Below are positions 59,194 through 64,000 of a stretch of DNA of 64,000 nt, in pieces. The notes under the pieces were generated by a model. The model was given only the letters and a program-made list of their open reading frames with translations, was not told the DNA's origin and did not search any database. Within the stretch, counting starts at the first letter, position 1. Each line of letters begins with the position of its first letter. The stretch comes from Onthophagus taurus. Taxonomy: Eukaryota; Arthropoda; Insecta; Coleoptera; Scarabaeidae. Where the stretch lies: the NCBI RefSeq assembly GCF_036711975.1, contig NC_091966.1, positions 9,307,501-9,371,500 of the forward strand, in the 5' to 3' direction. The position numbers were made by a program, and so were the translations under genes.

Positions 59194-61271
59194 TTATTTA
59201 AAATAGTGCGGAAACTCGTTCATAATTTCCCTTACCAATTTTTGGTCGATTTTACTTTGCTCGGTTTCTTCACAGAAAATCCGCGTAAAACATTTTAATA
59301 TATCATCACGACGATGTTGATGTTCACCATAATTTGTATTTCTCATTACACGTTTGCAAAGTTCTAAATATTGTTGTCTTCTCTAAAAAATAAACTCTTT
59401 TTAAGCATTAATATTAACATTGTTAATATACAGGGTGTATCAAAATTACTTCGTAATTCAAAGAAAAAGGTGAAATAAAATTTTTTGTATTAATATATGT
59501 ATTAGTATAATATGAAAACCAAGAAGTGGTCAAGAATTGTCCAGTTGATTAAAATATCATGTTCAATCATGCCAAAGAGATTTTTGAAAAACTAAAGGCT
59601 TGTGATGATGTAAAAGACAGCTGGTACAATATTGCACAGATCGGAGATGCAGCAGTACCGATAAAGTCGTTGCATCTGCTTTTCTTGATAAATTGGAAAA
59701 GTTGGCGCAAAGAGGATATTTAACGCGGACGAGACAGAGCCATTCTGAAAGAAAATGCACCTTGGTGGAAACACTGCTGACGATTGTAAATTAAAACCTT
59801 GGTGTATCGATCTAAAAGACCATAAAGAATAAGTCTAAACCAGAATACCCACTAATTTGAAAATTCAGCCAAAAATCTTGAGATACTGCTTTATTTGACG
59901 CTTTGTGCTGGCGTTGCATGATCTGCTCAAAGAAAATATCTGGAAAACTTTATACCAAAAACTCGTATTACATGCAAAATGTGTTTCAGTATTTACAAGA
60001 AGGTTTTCTGTTTGATCTTTTTTGTATTGACAAGAAACATTATTCATATTAATGCAAATTAGTATAAAAATGTATGTACAACAATTAATTAACGTTTAAT
60101 ATAACTCCTTTTCATTAGTACACTCTGTAATTTGATAAGCTTCATGATGTCAAATAATAAGAAACTAATGAACGTTTCAAAATGAACATATTGACTACCT
60201 AGTATGAGTTTATTTGTTGTGGTTTGTATTATATTAAGAAGTTAGAAATAAATATGATTTAAAAAAATTGAAATTAATTTTTTTGTTTCACCCTGTATAT
60301 TACAATATTTTACACCAACCTTATCCCCTGGAGACAAATCTAAAATATTTCTCACAATAATATCAATAAGTACTCGAATATCATTTGTATAAAATAACCC
60401 TCCAGTTCTCTTACTATCAAATAAATCGATCAGTAATTTTAAAACGGAATGAGGCGGTTGAGGTTCGTGATCGAAAATGTTAACAGGATCTTCTAAAAAA
60501 GAAACGAAAGGAGATTGATTTGATGCTATTAAATTTTGGCACCGAATAGAAAACATTTCGCGACATCTATTAATGCGTTCAAGTTTCCTTTCATATCGAT
60601 CACCAAAAAAAAAATTATAAACACTAAACAACCAATTAATTTTACCTTCCCTGTTGATGAGTAACAATAATTTTTCAGTAAAAGTCTTCGCTAACGATTT
60701 CTCACTTAATACGTTCACGACCACGTTTTCGTGTAACGTGTGAAATTGGAGATTATACGCTAAAATAAAATTTAAGAAAAGATCTGGGATCTCTTCATCG
60801 ATATCCTCCGCTGGTGGACATTCAATGTAATTGAGAATAAATTTTATAAATCGATTTCCCAGGAATTCTAAGAAATTTTTGATTTACAAAAGAATTGAAA
60901 AATAAAGACTTTTTTTACCGAAATGTGTTATAGGCATTCCTTCGCCCATTGAAAAAATCATTGTTAAAAGTGTTGTTGAGAAATTAATTTTTGAAATATT
61001 CGATGGGTTTTCTTCAATGTCTCTAAAATAATTTAATTTTAACACACATAATGATTAAATTCGTTAAATACCTTGCAATTTCACATGGAAGAACCGAATT
61101 TAACATAATATTCACAACCGTTTTATCAAGATTACACAATATCCCAAATGATTGTAATAATAACTGACGAATTGGCCATCGAGTTTCCATTTGGTAATAC
61201 AATATCAAATTATTAATAACATGATAATTCGATGAAATAACATGTCTTGTTATATTTAAATCAGCATTTGA
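59194..61271 (-). CDS. NCKIPSD: NCKIPSD/SPIN90 homologue, C-terminal part (5' end outside window)
   Basis: Five exons join in phase to 888 nt (295 codons plus stop): 61271-61072 (YYQMETRWPIRQLLLQSFGI), 61022-60919 (STTLLTMIFSMGEGMPITHF), 60867-60646 (EEIPDLFLNFILAYNLQFHT, TFTEKLLLLINRE), 60492-60320 (DPVNIFDHEPQPPHSVLKLL, GGLFYTNDIRVLIDIIVRNI, LSPGDK), 59382-59194 (YLELCKRVMRNTNYGEHQHR, ends PHYFK). This is the armadillo-like leucine-rich C-terminal domain of NCKIPSD (SPIN90/DIP/WISH), which binds the Arp2/3 complex and helps start linear actin filaments. The N-terminal SH3 and proline-rich part lies beyond 64000 or was not recognised. The last intron (60319-59383) holds a pogo-like element, and the intron upstream of 61271 holds a LINE. 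Confidence 0.92.
59431..60295 (+). mobile_element. Decayed pogo/Tigger-like element in NCKIPSD intron
   Basis: Left end CAGGGTG (59431) and right end CACCCTG (60289-60295) form the outer part of a short inverted repeat that continues weakly (about CAGGGTGTATCAAAA against CAGGGTGAAACAAAA). TA flanks both sides (59429-59430, 60296-60297). Inside, a plus-strand frame at about 59710-59830 reads RIFNADETEPFWKKMH, which resembles the first catalytic Asp motif of Tigger-type transposases ('NADETGLFWKKMP'). The rest is unreadable. It makes up almost all of the 937-bp intron. Confidence 0.7.
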
Positions 61272-61369
61272 CTACAAAATAAATAATTTACCTTAATTTT
61301 ATTATCAATTTAGAAATGAAAATTATAATAATTGTAGTTTCTGTACTTTTTTACTGGTTTATTAAGTTT

Positions 61370-61990
61370 AAAACAATCTGCTTTACATGTTTCGACTTTC
61401 AGTCATCAGCAGAAGCGTCGTCATGAAAAATTGGTGTTTAAACCAGATTGCACTTCTAACATACTTAAAAATTATATGACAATAAATTGATAGTGTTATG
61501 TAGAAATGGATTTTATTTATTTATTTATTCATCCAAAATAAACAGGGTTTCTCCTAATTACAGATTTCGGAATTACCTAATTAATACATAATAATTATTA
61601 ATTTTTATTGTTTGCTTTGTAAGCAAACAATAAAAAAGCAAATAAGCAAAAAAAACAAAATGAAACAATAAACATAATAACTGAACAGCAGAATGGAACA
61701 GAATGCGCGAAGAATTATTAACTATAAGATCAGCTACTGCACTGATTTTATACTCTTTTAAAACATATTTTCAGCAAGACCGATTGGTTTAAAACAAATA
61801 AGCTAGAGGGCGTTATCTGCAGCGATTACATATTTTTGTGATTTTTGAAAAAAGGTTAGTTGGAACGGGACTATTTAATGGACAGATCCTTAAAATTTGT
61901 TAAATAGTATTGAAAACCGCATCTCGATATCGCCATCCGTTCTCAAATGTGAGTATTTTTCAAAAAACCCTTATTATTTCCCAAACTATT
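61370..61990. other. Intron of NCKIPSD, AT-rich, with a hairpin
   Basis: No exon is seen. TTTTATTGTTTGCTT and its complement AAGCAAACAATAAAA form a perfect 15-bp hairpin with a 3-base loop near 61603-61635. A CTGATGA...GTCGAAACATG motif on the minus strand at about 61385-61420 resembles the ends of another Penelope-like family. Confidence 0.5.
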
Positions 61991-61991
61991 A

Positions 61992-63380
61992 ATGTTAGGT
62001 ATAGGACATATAGAGTACGGCACTCTAGTAGTTGCACTGTATATGGCGGACCTGGAGGATAGATTGGGGAAGGGGCAAATGGGAGGGTTGGTGGAGGGAG
62101 GTAGAAAGGTGCATATGTTAGCATACGCGGATGACATCGTGGTCATGGCGAGAGAAGCGGCGGAGATGAAGGATATGATAAAGACATTGGAAAGATATTT
62201 TAGGGGGAAGGCGCTAGAAGTGAATGTGGGGAAGACAAGGATGATGAAGTTTTGTAAGGGTGGGAGAAAAAGAACAGAAAACTGGAGATGGGAGGGAAAA
62301 GAGATCGAGGATGTTAGGGAGTATACTTACTTGGGGTATGTGTTTAGGGAGGACAACAGGGCGGGGTCGCATGTGATAGCTATGGCAAAAAAGGCGAATA
62401 AGGTGATGGGACAAGTATGGGGTTGGGGGAAGAGAGTCTTTGGAAGGAATGTGGCAGCGAGGAAGATTATGTTTGAAGGTCTGGTTAGCAGTGTGATGAT
62501 GTATGGGGCAGAGGTATGGGGATGGAGAGAGCAGGCAATGCTGGAGGACGTGCAAGCTAGATACTGGAGATGGGTGATTGGGGTGGCGAGAGAAACACCG
62601 GGGTATATAGTGAGGGAAGAGGTAAAGGTGGATAAGGTCAGAGTGGAGGCGGGCAGTGAAATATGAAGAAAGAATAGAAGGGAGGCCAAACTGCGGGATC
62701 TTGGGGGAGTGTTGGAGGGAAATTAAAGAGGGAAACATTAGATATGGGCAAGGAGACAGAGACAACTATTATAGACGAGCGGGCTACTCGGTAACTGAGA
62801 TAAATAGTAGACAAAGGGTGGGTACGGAGATGTGGAGGGAGTTGAGAGATAGGGACCGAGATGTGCAGAGACAGGAAAGAAGGCACAAATAAAAGAGGGA
62901 AGGTATAACGAAAGGTACAGGGACATTATTACGGAGGGGCTGTCTAGATACTTGTTATTGGAAGAAGATGAGGAAGGGAAGAAGTTGGTGGCTAGGTTCC
63001 GTTGTGGAAACGAGGAGAGAGCTAACAGATAATGGATGGCCGATGAGGAGAGGTGGTGTAGGCTATGCAGGGAGGAATGGGAAACGTTGGAACATATGTT
63101 GATGGGTGCAGTGAGTTGACGGAGGAGGAGATGGACCGAGGGCAGATCTTCGGAGAGGGGGGAGAGGGGAAACGATGGATGAGAATGGTTGTGGGGGTGA
63201 GGAGACAAAGGGATGGACGAGGGGATGATTGGGCCGAGGAGCCGAGGGTGTGGAAATGGAGGAAGAGGGTAGAGGGTGAAAATAATATATTAATAATATA
63301 TATTAGAATGTATTAAAGAAAAGAGTATAAAAGGTGTAAAATGAGACGCCGAAGACGACTAAGTAATAAAATATGGGTTG
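61992..63380 (+). pseudogene. Non-LTR retrotransposon RT, 5'-truncated, antisense to NCKIPSD
   Basis: The frame 61992-62666 starts inside the RT palm. LVVALYMADLEDRL leads to HMLAYADDIVVMA (catalytic YADD), then YLGYVFREDNRAGSHVIAMA, MYGAEVWGWREQAMLEDVQA and ARETPGYIVREEVKVDKVRV. After a frameshift near 62655 the next frame continues to about 62892 (RDNYYRRAGYSVTEINS and a segment ending VQRQERRHK), and more broken frames reach a cysteine/His-containing part (WCRLCREEWETLEHM in one frame near 63055-63100). The 3' end is AT-rich, near 63280-63380. The purine-rich sense strand and the WGWKE...RYLRWVLG pattern belong to a LINE group common in insects, which I cannot name with certainty. Inactive. 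Confidence 0.8.
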
Positions 63381-64000
63381 CCATTTAAAAAAATGAAGTT
63401 ATGGTACTTCAAAATTTCAAAAAGTTAACGTGCCATAGTAAAGGGACCAAACGATCTAGACAGCCGTTCTTGGCACCAAAACATACTCCATCGTGGTGCT
63501 TATGCATGTTCTGAATCCTAAATTGATATCAAAAAGCGAGTGTTCTCTGATTTTTTGAACAAATATCTGCTGGAGCAGATTTCTCTAGCAAAAAGTAAAG
63601 TTATTTATAAACCTTGAAAACAGACAAATCCAAATATATAATAATATACAGGTGTTCCATTTAAAAAAATGAAGTAGGTGGCGATTTCCGGTATAACTGG
63701 AAGCGCTAGAAATCTGAAAATATTTTAGTCGAAGAGAACGCAATTGATAATACTTAAGTCTGAATTCTCATATTTTTATTTTGGCCATAACTCCAGAAAC
63801 GTCTAATAACCGGTCTTGCTGAGACATCTGTATAATTTAATAAAAATGAACAGGTTAAAATGTAAAATTACGTTAACAGGCGTTACAAGTAAAAATGTAT
63901 AAAATAAAAATATTTTTTTTGTAAAAAAACATCTTATTTACAATCTTGTTTAAACGCCAATTTTTCATGACGACGCTTCATAACTCAAAGTCGAAACATG
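63381..64000. repeat. Paired short repeat, otherwise unassigned
   Basis: CCATTTAAAAAAATGAAGT occurs at about 63380-63403 and again at 63657-63677 in the same orientation, within otherwise AT-rich DNA. These may be ends of small non-autonomous elements. No exon is seen. Confidence 0.5.

Noticed and set aside
62214..63208. Long minus-strand frames rich in Ser, Pro, His and Leu
   Set aside because: Complement of the purine-rich LINE coding strand; the plus strand has the YADD reverse transcriptase, so these are shadows.
1..64000. tRNA, rRNA, CRISPR, or bacterial operon features
   Set aside because: None seen; spliced animal genes and eukaryotic transposons show this is an insect nuclear genome.

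Overview
This window is nuclear DNA of an arthropod, almost certainly an insect and perhaps a beetle (the order is inference only). It is AT-rich, has short spliced introns, a recognisable insect-type troponin C gene, and many decayed retroelements and DNA transposons. The left 48 kb is almost all repeats and unassigned intergenic DNA. The right 16 kb holds the three conserved host genes.

Host genes. (1) rogdi, minus strand, 48842-49966: seven coding exons, 265 codons, complete, with one GC-AG intron. (2) Troponin C, plus strand, 54797-58386: six coding exons, 151 codons, complete; the ATG is alone in its exon, and a TATA box and a MEF2-type site lie upstream. (3) The C-terminal half of an NCKIPSD/SPIN90 homologue, minus strand, 59194-61271: five exons, with the 5' part beyond the window. 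Troponin C and NCKIPSD are convergent. Two mobile elements lie in the NCKIPSD introns.

Mobile DNA. A Penelope-like retroelement family (RT plus GIY-YIG nuclease) has three copies whose ends can be placed by 10-12 bp target-site duplications: 8624-10676, 37966-39012 and 41945-42257. Two of these are long palindromes. All carry a short motif that can be folded as a type-I hammerhead ribozyme, in opposite orientations in the two arms. A 6.6-kb CMC (CACTA/Mirage/Chapaev)-like DNA transposon (29754-36354) carries a spliced SAM-domain gene and a TNP2-like transposase ORF that has no start codon of its own. A pogo-type transposon (about 37.7-41.1 kb) was invaded by one of the Penelope palindromes. 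Further remnants are Jockey/CR1-like LINE pieces (16.3-18.7 kb), I/R1-like LINE 3' ends (10.1, 22.7 and 27.1 kb), a Ty3/Gypsy integrase fragment (12.8-13.5 kb), an RT LINE (62-63.3 kb), a palindromic CTAG-rich repeat family, several minisatellites and a 360-bp tandem repeat.

Long stretches (0.9-3.2, 5.2-8.6, 10.7-12.8, 13.5-16.3, 18.7-22.6, 23.4-27.0, 42.3-44.6, 46.4-48.8 and 50.0-54.5 kb) have no gene that I can support. Several contain CpG-richer islands of a few hundred bases that may be regulatory, but nothing in them identifies a function.
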